Notes: generated by a model not told the origin, from the letters alone. A stretch of 64,000 bases of DNA from Spirosoma sp. KCTC 42546 (GCF_006965485.1 NZ_CP041360.1:2914001-2978000); one strand, 5' to 3'; counted from the first letter of the stretch, positions 52,433-63,730 are shown. A program made the numbers and translations.

Positions 52433-53560
52433 TTATTGGCCCTTTCTATAAGGCTTATAGCCCAAAAACGAAACCGTTGTTGGGGAAAATCCCATCAGCT
52501 GCTGGCTAATGTCGCTTATCAAACTTAAGCCGTTGGTTGAGTTTGTAAAATAGACCACGGCATCCTGGCTTTTCGCGCAGCCGGTTACGTAGCATTTGTA
52601 GGTGTCGTTGTCGCCCCAGTGCCAGAAATAATCGGCTTTTGGGCTGTGTTCCAAGCCAAATCCTAATCCCCAGCTCAACGTTGATGAAAGCGAGTCAGAC
52701 CTACCTGAAAACGTTTTGGGTAACCGGCCCTGAGAGGTAAGCATCTGGTTCACTGTCGTTACTGTCAAGCCCCTGGGCGTTAAGATAGCCAGTAGAAACC
52801 GGGCATAATCGTCGGCGGTAGTTTGTAGAGAATAGGCTGTATTGGCCTGATTGGATTTGTATTTGGGTTCTGGTTTCCCTTCCTGATCGTGCGGGTAAGC
52901 AAAATTAGCGTCGAACGTGGGTTGCCAGACGTAACTACTGCGGGTCATTTGCAAGGGAATAAATACCCGTTCTGTCATCAGGTCATTCAGCGGTTTTCCG
53001 GTAATTTTTTCAACCACTTTTTGCAGATAAACGAAGCCCTCGCCCGAGTAACCAAAGCGTTCGCCGGGTGCCCAGCGCATGGCTAGTTCCGATGATCGCC
53101 TGTTTTTACGCCAGTTCGGGAATCCCGTCCGATGGCTCAATACCATTCGGGCTGTAATCTTTTTGTACCGTTCGTCGGCAGCAACGTCTGGGTAGGGGAG
53201 GTATTCATAAAGCGGCTTATCTAAATCAAGCAAGCGCTCTTCCACCAGTTGTAGTACGGCGTATGCGAATACGGGCTTGCTTAACGAAGCCGCATCGAAG
53301 ATGGTGGCCGATGTCACGGGTTGCGTTGAGTCGGCTTTAGTGAGGCCGTAGCCTTTGCTATAGACAAGTTTATTCGCGCGAATAATAGCTATCGATAGGC
53401 CCGGCACGTTGGCGCTATCCATATGACGGGTAATGAACTGGTCAACCTGGGCGGGCTGGGGATCAGGCAGCTTGTTCTGAGCCTGAAGCATTGGGCCTGT
53501 AGACCAGGTCAGCATCACCAGCACGCTAGTTTTGAGGGAAAGCCAGAAACGCGTTTTCAT
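52433..53560 (-). CDS. Serine beta-lactamase-fold hydrolase (class C / PBP-like)
   Basis: 375 residues when started at ATG 53558-53560 (MKTRFWLSLKTSVLVML), a signal peptide ending near LQAQ. The active-site SLSK is at residues 92-95 (S-x-x-K), followed later by RFGYSGEGFVYLQKVVEKIT with the Tyr motif. The C-terminal TFSGRSDSLSSTLSWGLGFG and FWHWGDNDTYK blocks are typical. Many such proteins are esterases or peptidases, and resistance cannot be claimed. It stands alone. Confidence 0.88.
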   Translation of the reverse strand: MKTRFWLSLKTSVLVMLTWSTGPMLQAQNKLPDPQPAQVDQFITRHMDSANVPGLSIAIIRANKLVYSKGYGLTKADSTQPVTSATIFDAASLSKPVFAYAVLQLVEERLLDLDKPLYEYLPYPDVAADERYKKITARMVLSHRTGFPNWRKNRRSSELAMRWAPGERFGYSGEGFVYLQKVVEKITGKPLNDLMTERVFIPLQMTRSSYVWQPTFDANFAYPHDQEGKPEPKYKSNQANTAYSLQTTADDYARFLLAILTPRGLTVTTVNQMLTSQGRLPKTFSGRSDSLSSTLSWGLGFGLEHSPKADYFWHWGDNDTYKCYVTGCAKSQDAVVYFTNSTNGLSLISDISQQLMGFSPTTVSFLGYKPYRKGQ

Positions 53561-53634
53561 AAGCCAGGGAAGTGTGTTTATGCGTAAAAGAGTCAACGAG
53601 TAGCCTATTGTTGCGTCAGTTATTTGCCAATCTG

Positions 53635-54306
53635 TTAAAATGTATACCCCACCTGCGTCTGTAAGCTAAATTCAACTGATGAATCATTTACGCTGGCTCC
53701 TCCTAATTGCCCAAACTTGTAGGTCCAGGTGGGTTGCGCTATGAGTGTGTACCGACTCGTTAGTTTATACCGGATCCCGGCACCCAGCATTCCATGAAAA
53801 ATGGGTCGGGGAGTTGATAGGAGCCGAAGGTATTGGGTTGACTCACCAGTGCGCATGACAACCACGCGTGAGGTTATTGGCAAATCGACAAACAGGCCTA
53901 CCGAAAAATAAGGTGATAGACGCTGGGTCGAGGAATAATAATTCAGGAGCAGAGGAAAGCGAATAACCCGATTTCGTAGAGAAACGGTACCTTCGCCCGC
54001 TACAGCCTGTCGCGCCTGTCGGAGGGAAAGTTGCTGAAACCAGATACCCGACGAAACCGACCAGCCGGGTGCGTAGGTATAGTGCACCGATGCACCAATT
54101 GAATACCCAGTTGACCAGCGACTGCCACTAATATAGACAGGCTCCACAATCTGCCCATCGCTTTCCGGATAAAAGTACCGGTAATTGTATAAGGTGTGGG
54201 AAAATGTTGGCGATAGCATCGCCGACACCGAAAGCGTCTGCTGTGCTAACGATTGACTAATTGAACAAAAGAAAAGGGCAACCAGAAAAGTCAGCTTCCT
54301 GTTCAT
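53635..54306 (-). CDS. Outer-membrane beta-barrel protein (PorT/OmpA-like)
   Basis: A 223-residue protein with a signal peptide ending near SLAQQ. The rest is alternating hydrophobic beta strands (GYSIGASVHYTYAPGW, LTSRYTLIAQPTWTY), ending in an aromatic VGYTF typical of a barrel. This fits the 8-stranded barrel group found throughout Bacteroidota. Function unknown. Confidence 0.8.
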   Translation of the reverse strand: MNRKLTFLVALFFCSISQSLAQQTLSVSAMLSPTFSHTLYNYRYFYPESDGQIVEPVYISGSRWSTGYSIGASVHYTYAPGWSVSSGIWFQQLSLRQARQAVAGEGTVSLRNRVIRFPLLLNYYSSTQRLSPYFSVGLFVDLPITSRVVVMRTGESTQYLRLLSTPRPIFHGMLGAGIRYKLTSRYTLIAQPTWTYKFGQLGGASVNDSSVEFSLQTQVGYTF

Positions 54307-54399
54307 CGTAAAACGGCCAGTTGAGGGATGGAAAGATACACTTACAACCGAATCGACCGGTTAACTTAGCCCCAAAATTACCAGACCACAACTACACTC

Positions 54400-55329
54400 A
54401 TGCTCTTTTTAGGTCTTAGCATCGTGCTTTCGGTGCTGCTGCTGCTGAATTTTCGGGTGTTTCCGCGCTACGATGTCAATACGTTTCAGGCTATCGTGTT
54501 CAACTATCCGGTTTGCTTTCTGACGGGACTATTGCTGTTGCCCGCTGGTCAATCCTTCTCAATCGATTTTTCCCAAACCTGGACCTGGCTGGCCTTCGGT
54601 CTGGGCGTTGGCTTTATTCTAACCTTTCTGCTGTCGGGTGCGTCCACCCAGCGCATGGGCATTACAGCTACGTCGCTGGCCAACAACCTATCTCTGGTTA
54701 TTCCGGTCTGTTTCAGTCTGTTCATTTTTAAAGCGGGCGGCAAAACGTTCGATGCACTGAACTACCTGGGATTAGTAATGGCTGTAATTGCTGTGGGATT
54801 GAGTACCTATAAAAAAGAAGCGCCAGTTGCTAAGTCAGACTTGCCAACGACATCAACTTCTCGTCGGCTAGGCGCTAATGTATTATTACCCGTTGCGGTG
54901 TTTTTGTTCTACGGAGCTACCAACACCATGATCAATTACATGAATATTCATTACATACCGTCGGCTGATAGAACTATTCAGGTAACCCTGACGATGGTGC
55001 TAGGGGCCATTGTCGCCGGTTTGCTGATGCTGGTGATCCGATTGATTCAGGGCAAGGAAACCTTTCAGTCGCGCAACCTGATTGGTGCGGTTACGTTAGG
55101 CGTGCCCAATTTTCTGAGTTTCTATACGCTATTGCTAGCCCTGTCGGCCTTTGGCAGCAATGGCGCTTTTGTGTATCCGCTCTATAACATCGGAGTAATT
55201 GTGCTGGCTGCGCTCGTGGCCGCTTTGTTTTTTCGGGAGCAGCTCTCAACGGCGAATAAGATTGGCCTGGCGCTAGCCATTTTGGCTATTGGGCTGATCT
55301 CATGGCAGGAGCTGGCAGCACTTGTGTAG
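54400..55329 (+). CDS. EamA/DMT family transporter (two-domain)
   Basis: A 309-residue protein with ten membrane helices in two EamA repeats. The second repeat ends in ALVAALFFREQLSTANKIGLA and a final helix. Blocks such as TATSLANNLSLVIPVCFSLF support a metabolite exporter. The substrate is unknown. It is divergent from the barrel gene by 93 bases. Confidence 0.82.
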   Translation: MLFLGLSIVLSVLLLLNFRVFPRYDVNTFQAIVFNYPVCFLTGLLLLPAGQSFSIDFSQTWTWLAFGLGVGFILTFLLSGASTQRMGITATSLANNLSLVIPVCFSLFIFKAGGKTFDALNYLGLVMAVIAVGLSTYKKEAPVAKSDLPTTSTSRRLGANVLLPVAVFLFYGATNTMINYMNIHYIPSADRTIQVTLTMVLGAIVAGLLMLVIRLIQGKETFQSRNLIGAVTLGVPNFLSFYTLLLALSAFGSNGAFVYPLYNIGVIVLAALVAALFFREQLSTANKIGLALAILAIGLISWQELAALV

Positions 55330-55627
55330 ATAGACTCTCATGAATTGTAGAACTAAGGCCCTCTTCTAGCTGAACTGATGGAATTGGTAGCGCTTTGCCC
55401 GTTCGAATGGCTTGTCTGAACTTAAAAATTTGGTCCATAATCTGCAGTGGGCTCAATGAAAAAGGCCTTAAGACGCCAATTAGGGCTGGTTCGTGCTTAT
55501 TTGCTAAGTAGGTGAAAATTTTTATTGAAAATATCCTGTTTACCTTAAGGGTTTCCTGGTAGCGATTGTGTCTTTATCTATGAGCGGTCATTGTTTTCAG
55601 TAACGCATACGGTTAATTATACAGAAC
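55330..55627. other. Gap upstream of the ECF sigma gene
   Basis: No ORF or strong hairpin was seen. It probably holds the promoter of the downstream sigma-FecR-SusCD locus; no exact TAnnTTTG box found. Confidence 0.4.
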
Positions 55628-56302
55628 ATGCAGCTAACCAGCACCTGGCGATCCTACACAGCTACCGATTCGGGGACTTCACGTACTATGGATTCATCAT
55701 CACCGGATGAGCTGGAGCCGCTGGCTTCCGATAAAGAGCTGTTTATCCGCCGGACTTTCGAGACCGATGCCCGAATGGGCTGTGAACTGCTTTTTCGGCA
55801 ACATTACGTCGCCCTGTGCAGTCATGCTGTCCGGTTTGTTGGATCAAAAGCCATTGCTGAAGATCTGGTCGCGGATATGTTCTGTCAGTTTTATGAGCAG
55901 CAGATTTTTGCGACCATTTCCACATCCTATCGGGCTTATCTGTACAAAACGGTTCGTAATCGGGCTTTCAACTACGTACGGCAGACATTCCGGCGCGACG
56001 TACCGCTTGACGAAGCGCAGTATCAGGCCATCACCGAAACGCAGCAGCCGGACGCGATTACGCAGTATGATGAACTGTACCAGGATGTTGAGAAGGCCAT
56101 TGAGTCGTTACCGGTTCAGCGTCGGCGCATTTACCTCATGAATCGGTTCGAAGGGAAAAAGTACGGTGAAATTGCGGGCGAACTTGGGCTCTCAACCCGA
56201 ACCATCGAAGTGCAGATCCGGCTGGCCAGTCATGCTTTGCGCGAGTTACTGAAAGGCCGCTGGTTTTTACTGATTCTGTTGGGAATTCGTTCTCTGTTTT
56301 GA
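55628..56302 (+). CDS. ECF RNA polymerase sigma factor (FecI-like)
   Basis: A 224-residue sigma-70 family protein. Region 2 reads LLFRQHYVALCSHAVRFVGS and AIAEDLVADMFCQFYE. Region 4 reads LPVQRRRIYLMNRFEGKKYG and then LGLSTRTIEVQIRLASHAL. A further start at M21 (55688) would also fit. A FecR-type anti-sigma gene follows 55 bases later and a STN-SusC after that, the standard FecI-FecR-FecA type loop in Bacteroidota. Confidence 0.92.
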   Translation: MQLTSTWRSYTATDSGTSRTMDSSSPDELEPLASDKELFIRRTFETDARMGCELLFRQHYVALCSHAVRFVGSKAIAEDLVADMFCQFYEQQIFATISTSYRAYLYKTVRNRAFNYVRQTFRRDVPLDEAQYQAITETQQPDAITQYDELYQDVEKAIESLPVQRRRIYLMNRFEGKKYGEIAGELGLSTRTIEVQIRLASHALRELLKGRWFLLILLGIRSLF

Positions 56303-56357
56303 CCATCATTTAAGGGATTTTGGCGGCTAATGTGTCCTACTGAAAAGACAAGCTATT

Positions 56358-57362
56358 ATGAACGAACTCATTAATAAACAACTCATTTTCGACTCCTTTG
56401 CGGGTAGGGCAACCGCCTTGCAGCGGAAGTTGATCGATGAATGGTGCCAGGACCCGCGCCATGAAGAACTGTTTTATGAGTGGCTTGAAGAATGGGAACA
56501 AACTCATCTGCAATACGTAGCCGATAAGCAGGCCGGACTAAATCGATACCACGATTTTTTAGTCAACCTCCGTCCGGCGGACACGTATGCTGATGATACC
56601 CCAATCGTACCGCTGTATTCACGGCGAAACTGGTTGATTTGGGCGGTAGCGGCATCGGTAGCGATTCTGGTGGGTTGCTGGAGTTTTCAGAAGCAATTGC
56701 TCAACCAGACCTACGCAACAGCCTACGGGCAAACGCGCCTTGTTCGGTTGTCGGATGGTAGTCAGGTGACGCTGAATGCCAATTCGATTTTACGGGTACC
56801 CCGCTTTGGGTTTGGCAGTAAAACGCGCGAAGTATGGCTGGAAGGGGAGGCCTTGTTCTCGGTCACTCATACCGCTACTAATCAACGTTTTGTTGTTAAG
56901 ACAGATAACGGGGCCGACGTAGTTGTACTGGGTACGGAATTCACGCTATATGCCCGACCCCGTGGTACCCAGGTAGTCCTCCAACGGGGTAAGGTCGAAT
57001 TCCACTACCAGCAGGCGGGCCAGGAAATGCGCCAGATAACCATGAAGCCCGGCGATTTGGTTGACCTGAAAAAAAATGGAGTCGCTCGTCTAACGCCAAC
57101 AGCACAACCAGCCAACTATGCCGCCTGGAGCGATCATCGCTATGTGTTTAATGAGACCTCCCTGCGCGAAGTGACTTATTTATTCCAGGAAAATTTTGGT
57201 ATGACGCTCGAAATTTCCGATCCCGAAACAGCCGCGCTGACGGTATCGGGCGCTTACCCGGCCCAAAGTGCTGACGAACTGCTTCAAATTATTGCTGAAG
57301 CCTTAAACATTCAGATTACCCGGCAGGGCGACAAGGTTCTGCTGGCTCCTCAACCCTTATAA
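56358..57362 (+). CDS. FecR family anti-sigma regulator
   Basis: A 334-residue inner-membrane protein. The N-terminal cytoplasmic part (1-90) holds the anti-sigma region. A single helix (WLIWAVAASVAILVGCWSF) follows near residues 91-110. The periplasmic FecR domain (about 115-220) has ATAYGQTRLVRLSDGSQVTL and LEGEALFSV, and the C-terminal part (about 255-330) is the DUF4974 region (LREVTYLFQENFGMTLEIS). It passes the signal from the STN domain of the SusC downstream to the sigma factor. Confidence 0.93.
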   Translation: MNELINKQLIFDSFAGRATALQRKLIDEWCQDPRHEELFYEWLEEWEQTHLQYVADKQAGLNRYHDFLVNLRPADTYADDTPIVPLYSRRNWLIWAVAASVAILVGCWSFQKQLLNQTYATAYGQTRLVRLSDGSQVTLNANSILRVPRFGFGSKTREVWLEGEALFSVTHTATNQRFVVKTDNGADVVVLGTEFTLYARPRGTQVVLQRGKVEFHYQQAGQEMRQITMKPGDLVDLKKNGVARLTPTAQPANYAAWSDHRYVFNETSLREVTYLFQENFGMTLEISDPETAALTVSGAYPAQSADELLQIIAEALNIQITRQGDKVLLAPQPL

Positions 57363-57372
57363 CCTTTTTTCT

Positions 57373-60300
57373 ATGTTTTCCTTTTTACCTAACCTCCCGA
57401 CCCTGGGTCTGGTGGTTTGCCTGACCCTACCCGGTCAACTAGGCACCCCTGTGGCCTGGGCAGCCCCACAACCCGACCGTTCGCCCGCCAGAACAGCCGA
57501 TAACACGATGCGCTTACTGACAGATGCCCTACATGAGCTCAAGCAACACTATGGGGTGGATATTCTCTACGGAGATCGGTTGGTTCGCGGGCTAAGTGTT
57601 CCGGTCAACGCTATCGATCAGAAAGCTGATTTGGAAGAGAACCTGAAACTAGTCTTGAAGAACACAGGTCTTCAATTTCGTAAGGTTAAAAATGGTGCCT
57701 ACGTAATTACGGGTCACCGAGCCGACAAAAAGCTGACATCCAGCACGAAGGGATTGTCCGATGGCATTACGTCGACTTCGCTGGTGGAACTGGTAGCTAC
57801 AGAAACCAATGCCAGGCCACTCACAACAACACCATTGGCCTCAAGCCTTCAGGCGGCTGATCAGGTGATTAAGGGGCAAGTAACGGGAGAAACCAGCGAA
57901 GGACTTCCCGGTGTGAACGTCGTGTTGAAAGGCTCCACGCGGGGAACCACAACGGATATTGAGGGACGCTATCAGCTAAATCTGCCCGAAACGGGAAGCA
58001 CGCTTGTGTTTTCGCTCGTCGGCTATACCTCGCAGGAAGTCGTTGTTGGCTCCCGATCAACGATTGATATTCAGTTAGCACCCGATAATAAGACCCTTTC
58101 CGAAGTGGTCGTTGTGGGCTACGGGACGGTCAAAAAAAGTGACGTTACCGGGTCGCTGGGTTCGGTATCGGCCAAAGAACTGACAGCCTATCCAACCATC
58201 AATGCCGTGCAGGGGCTACAGGGGCGAACGCCCGGTGTACAGGTACTGCAAAACTCCGGTGAACCAGGCTCGAACCTGAGTGTACGGATTCGGGGCGGCA
58301 ACTCGCTGCAAGGCAGCAATGAGCCGCTATACGTAGTAGACGGCTTTGCTTTATCGGGCGCACCGAATGCTATAAGTCCTAACGACATTGAGTCGATGGA
58401 GGTCTTGAAAGATGCTTCGGCAACGGCTATTTATGGATCCAGAGGGGCTAATGGCGTTATCTTAATTACGACCAAACGTGGCAAGGCTGGCAAAACGCAG
58501 GTGTCGCTGGAAAGCTATTATGCCGTGCAGCAGGTGAATAAAAAAATAAGCCTGATGAACGCCCAGGAATTTGCCACGCTGGCGAATGAGCGGGCAAGCA
58601 ACGATGGCTTTGCTGCTTATTTTACGCCCGATCAGATTAGTGCCTTTGGACAGACACCGGGGACGGACTGGCAGGATGTGATTTTTCGAAAAGCGCCGAT
58701 GCAGAACCACACCGTTTCGGTATCGGGCGGCAATGAAAACACGCAGTATGCCGTATCGGGCAACTATTTCGGGCAGCAGGGCATTATTCGCGGATCGGGC
58801 TATAACCGGGAAAATTTCCGGGTGAACCTGAACCAGAAGCTTGGGGGCAAAGTGCGCCTGTTTTATAATGCAGTGTTGACCAATACGGATCGTTCGCAGT
58901 TGTTGAATGACAATGGGCAAAAAGGAAGTACGGTAATATCGGCCGCTTTGGGATCACCACCTACCATTGGCCCCTATGATAATACAGGGAACTACAGCTA
59001 CATAAAACCCTATGCCTTTAGCCCAAATAGCCTGGAAAATCCCCTGGCGCTGGCGGAGGCCCGGCATCAGAAGAACAACGAGGTGTATGTGCTAACTAAT
59101 TCAGCAATCAGCTATGAGCCCGTTAAAAACCTGACGCTACGCTCATCGGTTGGTATTGAGAACAGTTCGCTCCGGGGCGATTTCTATTCCCCTTCTGTGA
59201 TCACCACCACGCCCGCTGGTTCGGCAACCATTACGTACGGCAGTCGATTTAATTTTCTGAATGAAAATACTGCTACGTATATCCCTCAGCTTTCTAAGGA
59301 TCATGATCTGACCTTATTGGGTGGTGTTACCTATCAGCAGGAAAAAGGACGCTCATTTGCCACCAGCTCCACCGGCTTCAATTACGAAGGGCTGGAGACC
59401 GGAAATATTGGTGTCGGCAGTAATCCCGGCGTGCCCACTAGTACGTCGTATAAGTGGGTTTTGTTTTCCTATCTGGCTCGGGCTAACTATTCTTATAAAG
59501 GCCGCTATTTGTTTACCACTAGTATTCGGGCAGATGGGTCCTCCCGATTTGGCGTTAATAACAAATGGGGTTATTTCCCTTCTGCAGCGGTTGGCTGGCG
59601 CATTATCGATGAGCCCTTTGCCCAAAATTTACGTACCATTTCGGATCTGAAACTTCGCCTTTCCTACGGAGTTACGGGCAACACGGCCCTTTCGCCCTAT
59701 CAAACGCTATTTACGCTAAGCCCCGTTAATACGGTCTATAATGATCAGCTTTATGTGGGTCAACTAACGGGTGCCCAACTCACAAATCCCGATTTGAAAT
59801 GGGAATCGACCGCACAATGGAACGCAGGCCTGGATATTGCGATCTTACGGAATCGGGTTTCATTCACATTCGATTATTACCTGAAAAATACGCACGACCT
59901 GCTGGCAACAGTGCCCCTTCAGCAGTCGACGGGCTACACCAGTACGATTCAGAACATTGGGCAAATTCGTAACAGCGGGATTGAGCTGGGGTTGAATGCA
60001 ACGTTGGTCAATACCAAAGCGGTTAAATGGGATGTAAACGTAAACCTGTCCCGAAACCGTAGTCAGGTGATTCAACTGGCAGGGGGGAGTGACGTATTCG
60101 GAACCCTTCTGCAACAACCCTTATCCGTAGCTGTGAACCTGATTCGGGTTGGACAGCCAGTGGGTGTTTTCTATGGCTATCAGGAAAATGGCCTGGATGA
60201 AAAAGGCGCCATTAAGTACAAAGATCTGAACGGTGATGGCGTCATCACCCTGGCAGACAAAACGGTGATTGGCAACCCGAACCCTAATTTTCTGTACAAT

Positions 60301-60789
60301 TTCGGGTCGACAGTTTCCTATAAAAACTTCTCGCTCAATATGTTCTGGCTGGGCAAGCAGGGAGGGGATATCTTCAATGCTAACTTAACCAACCAAGCTA
60401 GCAGCATGTATTTCGGCGAAAACCAGATCAAAGATGTCTATACCAATCACTGGACGGCTGCCAGCCCGAATCCGAACGCTAAATACCCGAAAATAAGCGC
60501 TAATACGTCGTTTAAAGAATCGGATCGATACGTAGAAGATGGCTCATTCCTGCGCCTGAAGTCCGTTCAGTTGGCCTATACCATTCCAACCGTCAAGTGG
60601 GATCTCAAATGGCTCCGGACGGCGCAGGTTTATGTGAGCGGCCAGAATCTGCTGACCTTCACTAAGTACTCCTGGTATGACCCCGAAGTGAATACACTGG
60701 GTGGATCGAATTCGATTTCGCTGGGCATCGACCAAACAGGTTACCCCTCCGCCCGAACCTACACTCTTGGTGCCCGTATTGGTTTCTAA
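57373..60789 (+). CDS. SusC/RagA TonB-dependent transporter with N-terminal STN domain
   Basis: A 1138-residue outer-membrane transporter. After a signal peptide ending near AWAAPQ comes the STN domain (about 45-112), which contacts FecR in the periplasm. A carboxypeptidase-like domain follows (about 165-255), then the plug (TVKKSDVTGSLGSVSAKEL, ASATAIYGSRGANGVILITT) and the barrel, ending in GARIGF. STN shows that it is a signalling transducer as well as an importer. It lies 10 bases after fecR and 24 bases before susD. Confidence 0.94.
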   Translation: MFSFLPNLPTLGLVVCLTLPGQLGTPVAWAAPQPDRSPARTADNTMRLLTDALHELKQHYGVDILYGDRLVRGLSVPVNAIDQKADLEENLKLVLKNTGLQFRKVKNGAYVITGHRADKKLTSSTKGLSDGITSTSLVELVATETNARPLTTTPLASSLQAADQVIKGQVTGETSEGLPGVNVVLKGSTRGTTTDIEGRYQLNLPETGSTLVFSLVGYTSQEVVVGSRSTIDIQLAPDNKTLSEVVVVGYGTVKKSDVTGSLGSVSAKELTAYPTINAVQGLQGRTPGVQVLQNSGEPGSNLSVRIRGGNSLQGSNEPLYVVDGFALSGAPNAISPNDIESMEVLKDASATAIYGSRGANGVILITTKRGKAGKTQVSLESYYAVQQVNKKISLMNAQEFATLANERASNDGFAAYFTPDQISAFGQTPGTDWQDVIFRKAPMQNHTVSVSGGNENTQYAVSGNYFGQQGIIRGSGYNRENFRVNLNQKLGGKVRLFYNAVLTNTDRSQLLNDNGQKGSTVISAALGSPPTIGPYDNTGNYSYIKPYAFSPNSLENPLALAEARHQKNNEVYVLTNSAISYEPVKNLTLRSSVGIENSSLRGDFYSPSVITTTPAGSATITYGSRFNFLNENTATYIPQLSKDHDLTLLGGVTYQQEKGRSFATSSTGFNYEGLETGNIGVGSNPGVPTSTSYKWVLFSYLARANYSYKGRYLFTTSIRADGSSRFGVNNKWGYFPSAAVGWRIIDEPFAQNLRTISDLKLRLSYGVTGNTALSPYQTLFTLSPVNTVYNDQLYVGQLTGAQLTNPDLKWESTAQWNAGLDIAILRNRVSFTFDYYLKNTHDLLATVPLQQSTGYTSTIQNIGQIRNSGIELGLNATLVNTKAVKWDVNVNLSRNRSQVIQLAGGSDVFGTLLQQPLSVAVNLIRVGQPVGVFYGYQENGLDEKGAIKYKDLNGDGVITLADKTVIGNPNPNFLYNFGSTVSYKNFSLNMFWLGKQGGDIFNANLTNQASSMYFGENQIKDVYTNHWTAASPNPNAKYPKISANTSFKESDRYVEDGSFLRLKSVQLAYTIPTVKWDLKWLRTAQVYVSGQNLLTFTKYSWYDPEVNTLGGSNSISLGIDQTGYPSARTYTLGARIGF

Positions 60790-60813
60790 ACCCTACTTTC
60801 CTACGCACAAGCC

Positions 60814-62283
60814 ATGAAAAAATTTGCTATAGTTTGTCTCCTCAGTACGAGTTTGCTGACCCTTTCCTGTAACGATTTACTCGTCGAACATCCCGAGAGT
60901 TTGTTAGCAACCACGAACTTTTACAAAAATGCGGCTGATGCCAATTCGGCGGTAAGTGCAATATCCAGTACGCTCCATACCACTACGTTATACGGTTTCC
61001 GCTACGTGGCTCATACGACGGCCCTCGAGGATTATGCATCCGGTCAGGGGTTTTACATTCCGATGTCGCAGTATCAGATTACGACGCCCATCATTTCGGT
61101 AACGGACCAGTTTTGGGCGGGTTTTTACAAGACCATCGACGCAGCCAATCTGGCCCTAAAGTATGTTCCCGCCATTTCGATGGACGAAACGCAAAAAAAA
61201 CAGTTGCTCGGTGAAGCCTATTTTTTACGGGCGCTGGCCTACTACAACCTTGTAAAAAACTTCGGTGGTGTTCCCATTCGGACCAAACCAACGCAGGATC
61301 TGACCGCCATTGGTGGCAAGCGTGAAACCGTTGAGGCTGTTTATGCCCAGATTATAGCCGATTTGAAACTAGCGGAGACGAATCTGCCGCTGACCCAATC
61401 GCTGGCTGGCAAACCCACATCGGGTTCAGCTAAAACGATGCTGGCAGATATTTATCTGGTGCGGGAGCAGTGGGCAAATGCTCGCGACAAAGCCGAAGAA
61501 GTGATTGCTTCACAGGCATACTCGCTGGTCAACGTGAAGCAATCGTCTGATTTTGAGACTATTTTTGGGGCAGGTGTTGTTACTACATCGGAAGAGGTTT
61601 TCTCCATTAAATTTCAGCGCAGTGTTGCGGGCGGTTCTGCGCTGCCCCAATTTTATCACTTGCCCACCAGCCTCTGGGCCACAAACGGATTCGGTACGTT
61701 CTTCGGTTTTCCAACCTATCCACTGTTGCGTGACTGGGCCGACGCGGATTTACGGAAAGGGTATAATCTGTATACAGCTGGACCCAATAAAGCAGGTGTT
61801 ATTGTCGCAAATAGTGCTTCCCAGCCCATCCGATTTGGTAAATTTAAAGATACCGGCGCTCCTGCTTCTATCGCCAGTGGCAATGATTTTCCAATTTATC
61901 GCTATGCCGATGCGCTGCTGATTTATGCCGAAGCGGCTAGTCAGGCCAGTCAGGGGCCAACGGCGCTGGCACTGGAACGACTCAACATGGTTCACCGACG
62001 CGCCTATGGATTTGCACCGGGTAGTCCGTCATCGGTCGATTTTACAGTAGACGGCCAGACAGCGGCCAGTTTTCGGGAGCTGGTCCTGAAAGAGCGGGCT
62101 TACGAATTCATCGCAGAAGGGAAACGCTGGTATGATCTTATTCGTAGCGGAACCGTCAAACAGGTCATTAAAGCGGCTAAAGGCATCGACATTTCGAATA
62201 CGGTTCTGCTGATGCCGATTCCAAAACAGGAAATCGATAATAATCCGGATATTGCCCCGGAAGACCAGAATCCAGGCTACTAA
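60814..62283 (+). CDS. SusD/RagB-type surface lipoprotein
   Basis: A 489-residue lipoprotein, signal ending TLSC (Cys19). Helical TPR-like body with [20 protein letters not shown] and the usual [20 protein letters not shown]. The C-terminal [20 protein letters not shown] is the SusD signature. It captures the ligand for the SusC transporter upstream and precedes the sulfatase gene. Confidence 0.94.
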   Translation: MKKFAIVCLLSTSLLTLSCNDLLVEHPESLLATTNFYKNAADANSAVSAISSTLHTTTLYGFRYVAHTTALEDYASGQGFYIPMSQYQITTPIISVTDQFWAGFYKTIDAANLALKYVPAISMDETQKKQLLGEAYFLRALAYYNLVKNFGGVPIRTKPTQDLTAIGGKRETVEAVYAQIIADLKLAETNLPLTQSLAGKPTSGSAKTMLADIYLVREQWANARDKAEEVIASQAYSLVNVKQSSDFETIFGAGVVTTSEEVFSIKFQRSVAGGSALPQFYHLPTSLWATNGFGTFFGFPTYPLLRDWADADLRKGYNLYTAGPNKAGVIVANSASQPIRFGKFKDTGAPASIASGNDFPIYRYADALLIYAEAASQASQGPTALALERLNMVHRRAYGFAPGSPSSVDFTVDGQTAASFRELVLKERAYEFIAEGKRWYDLIRSGTVKQVIKAAKGIDISNTVLLMPIPKQEIDNNPDIAPEDQNPGY

Positions 62284-62311
62284 ACACTACACATTTTACT
62301 TATTTCAACGC

Positions 62312-63730
62312 ATGATAAATCGTCTTAATACCCGTTTTTGGGGAAGCCTTCTCCTGGTACTTTCGGGCTTTCCGGTTCTGGTTCAAGCGCAGAAAGCACC
62401 TAATATTATTGTTATTCTGGCCGATGATCTTGGGTATGGTGATCTGGGATGCTACGGCCACCCAACTATTTCAACGCCTAACCTGGATCAAATGGCTACT
62501 GAAGGTATGCGCTTCACCGAGTTTTATTCAGGAGCAGCCGTTTGTACACCCAGTCGAGCCGCTTTGCTCACGGGCCGACTTCCGGCTCGCACGGGTGTGT
62601 ATGGAAAAGGCGATGTGTTTCGGCAGAATTCGGCCAGCGGTTTGCCACTGAGCGAAGTGACAATAGCCGAGATGCTCAAGACGAAAGGCTATGCAACCGG
62701 ATTGATCGGCAAGTGGCACTTAGGCCATCTAAAGGAATTCTTGCCGACTAGACAGGGCTTCGATTACTGGTTTGGAACGCCCTACTCCAATGATATGGGG
62801 AAAGTCTTTACCACGCGCAAAGAGGGCGTCTATGGTATACCGCCGGGTCCTCGTGCAAACGCTCCGGCTTTACCTTTGTATAAGAATGAAACCATTATTG
62901 AAGAAGAACCTGATCAGCATTTTCTGACCAAACGGTATACCGACGAAGTCATTCAGTTTATCAAACGGAGCAAAGACAAGCCGTTTCTGATGTATTACGC
63001 CAGTAACTTTCCACATACGCCCCTGTATGCCTCGCCTGATTTCGAAGGGAAAAGCCCACGAGGTTTGTATGGTGATGTTGTGGCGGAGTTAGACTGGAGT
63101 GTGGGGCAAATCCTGAAAACGCTGAAACAACTTAAATTAGATCAGAACACGCTGGTTGTGTTCACCAGCGACAATGGCCCCTGGTTGCCCCAAAAAGATC
63201 ATGGTGGCTCGGCGGGGCTGCTCTTTGAAGGTAAAAATTCAACCTACGAAGGAGGCATGCGCGTTCCGGCTATTGCCTGGTGGCCCGGCAAAATTAAAGC
63301 CAACGTGACCACTACCGCCTTAATGAGCAATATGGATTTGCTTCCAACGATTGCTACGTTCGCAAAAGCAAGTTTACCCAAAGACCGAGTACTCGATGGC
63401 ATTGATCAATCGGGCGTATTGTTCGGCCAGAAGGAAAAAGCCAGAGAATTAATACCTTATTACATTAATGAGCAAGTTTATGCCATTCGTAAAGGCGCCT
63501 GGAAAGCCCATTTTATGACCCACCCGTCCTATTCGCCAGTGGCCCCGGAAATTCACACAACCCCGTTGCTCTACAATATTGATAATGATCCCAGCGAAAA
63601 ATACGACCTGGCAAAAGACCATCCTGATATTGTGGCAGAGTTAACGAAAGAATACGAGAAACAGAAGGCTGCTTTTGTGCTGCCACCTTCAGAAATCGAA
63701 AAGGTGCTGCCCAGCCCAGAAAAGCAATAG
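62312..63730 (+). CDS. Sulfatase (formylglycine type), exported
   Basis: 472 residues when started at ATG 62312 ([15 protein letters not shown]); the longer frame overlaps susD. A signal peptide ends near VQAQ. The metal site begins [13 protein letters not shown], and Cys78 in [15 protein letters not shown] is the residue turned into formylglycine (C-x-P-S-R). GKWHLGH follows, and [15 protein letters not shown] is the later catalytic block. It removes sulfate esters, probably from a glycan brought in by the SusCD pair. The maturase is not in this window. Confidence 0.94.
   Translation: MINRLNTRFWGSLLLVLSGFPVLVQAQKAPNIIVILADDLGYGDLGCYGHPTISTPNLDQMATEGMRFTEFYSGAAVCTPSRAALLTGRLPARTGVYGKGDVFRQNSASGLPLSEVTIAEMLKTKGYATGLIGKWHLGHLKEFLPTRQGFDYWFGTPYSNDMGKVFTTRKEGVYGIPPGPRANAPALPLYKNETIIEEEPDQHFLTKRYTDEVIQFIKRSKDKPFLMYYASNFPHTPLYASPDFEGKSPRGLYGDVVAELDWSVGQILKTLKQLKLDQNTLVVFTSDNGPWLPQKDHGGSAGLLFEGKNSTYEGGMRVPAIAWWPGKIKANVTTTALMSNMDLLPTIATFAKASLPKDRVLDGIDQSGVLFGQKEKARELIPYYINEQVYAIRKGAWKAHFMTHPSYSPVAPEIHTTPLLYNIDNDPSEKYDLAKDHPDIVAELTKEYEKQKAAFVLPPSEIEKVLPSPEKQ

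Noticed and set aside
52433..53560. Beta-lactam resistance gene
   Set aside because: Only the broad serine-hydrolase fold can be claimed; many family members are esterases or peptidases.
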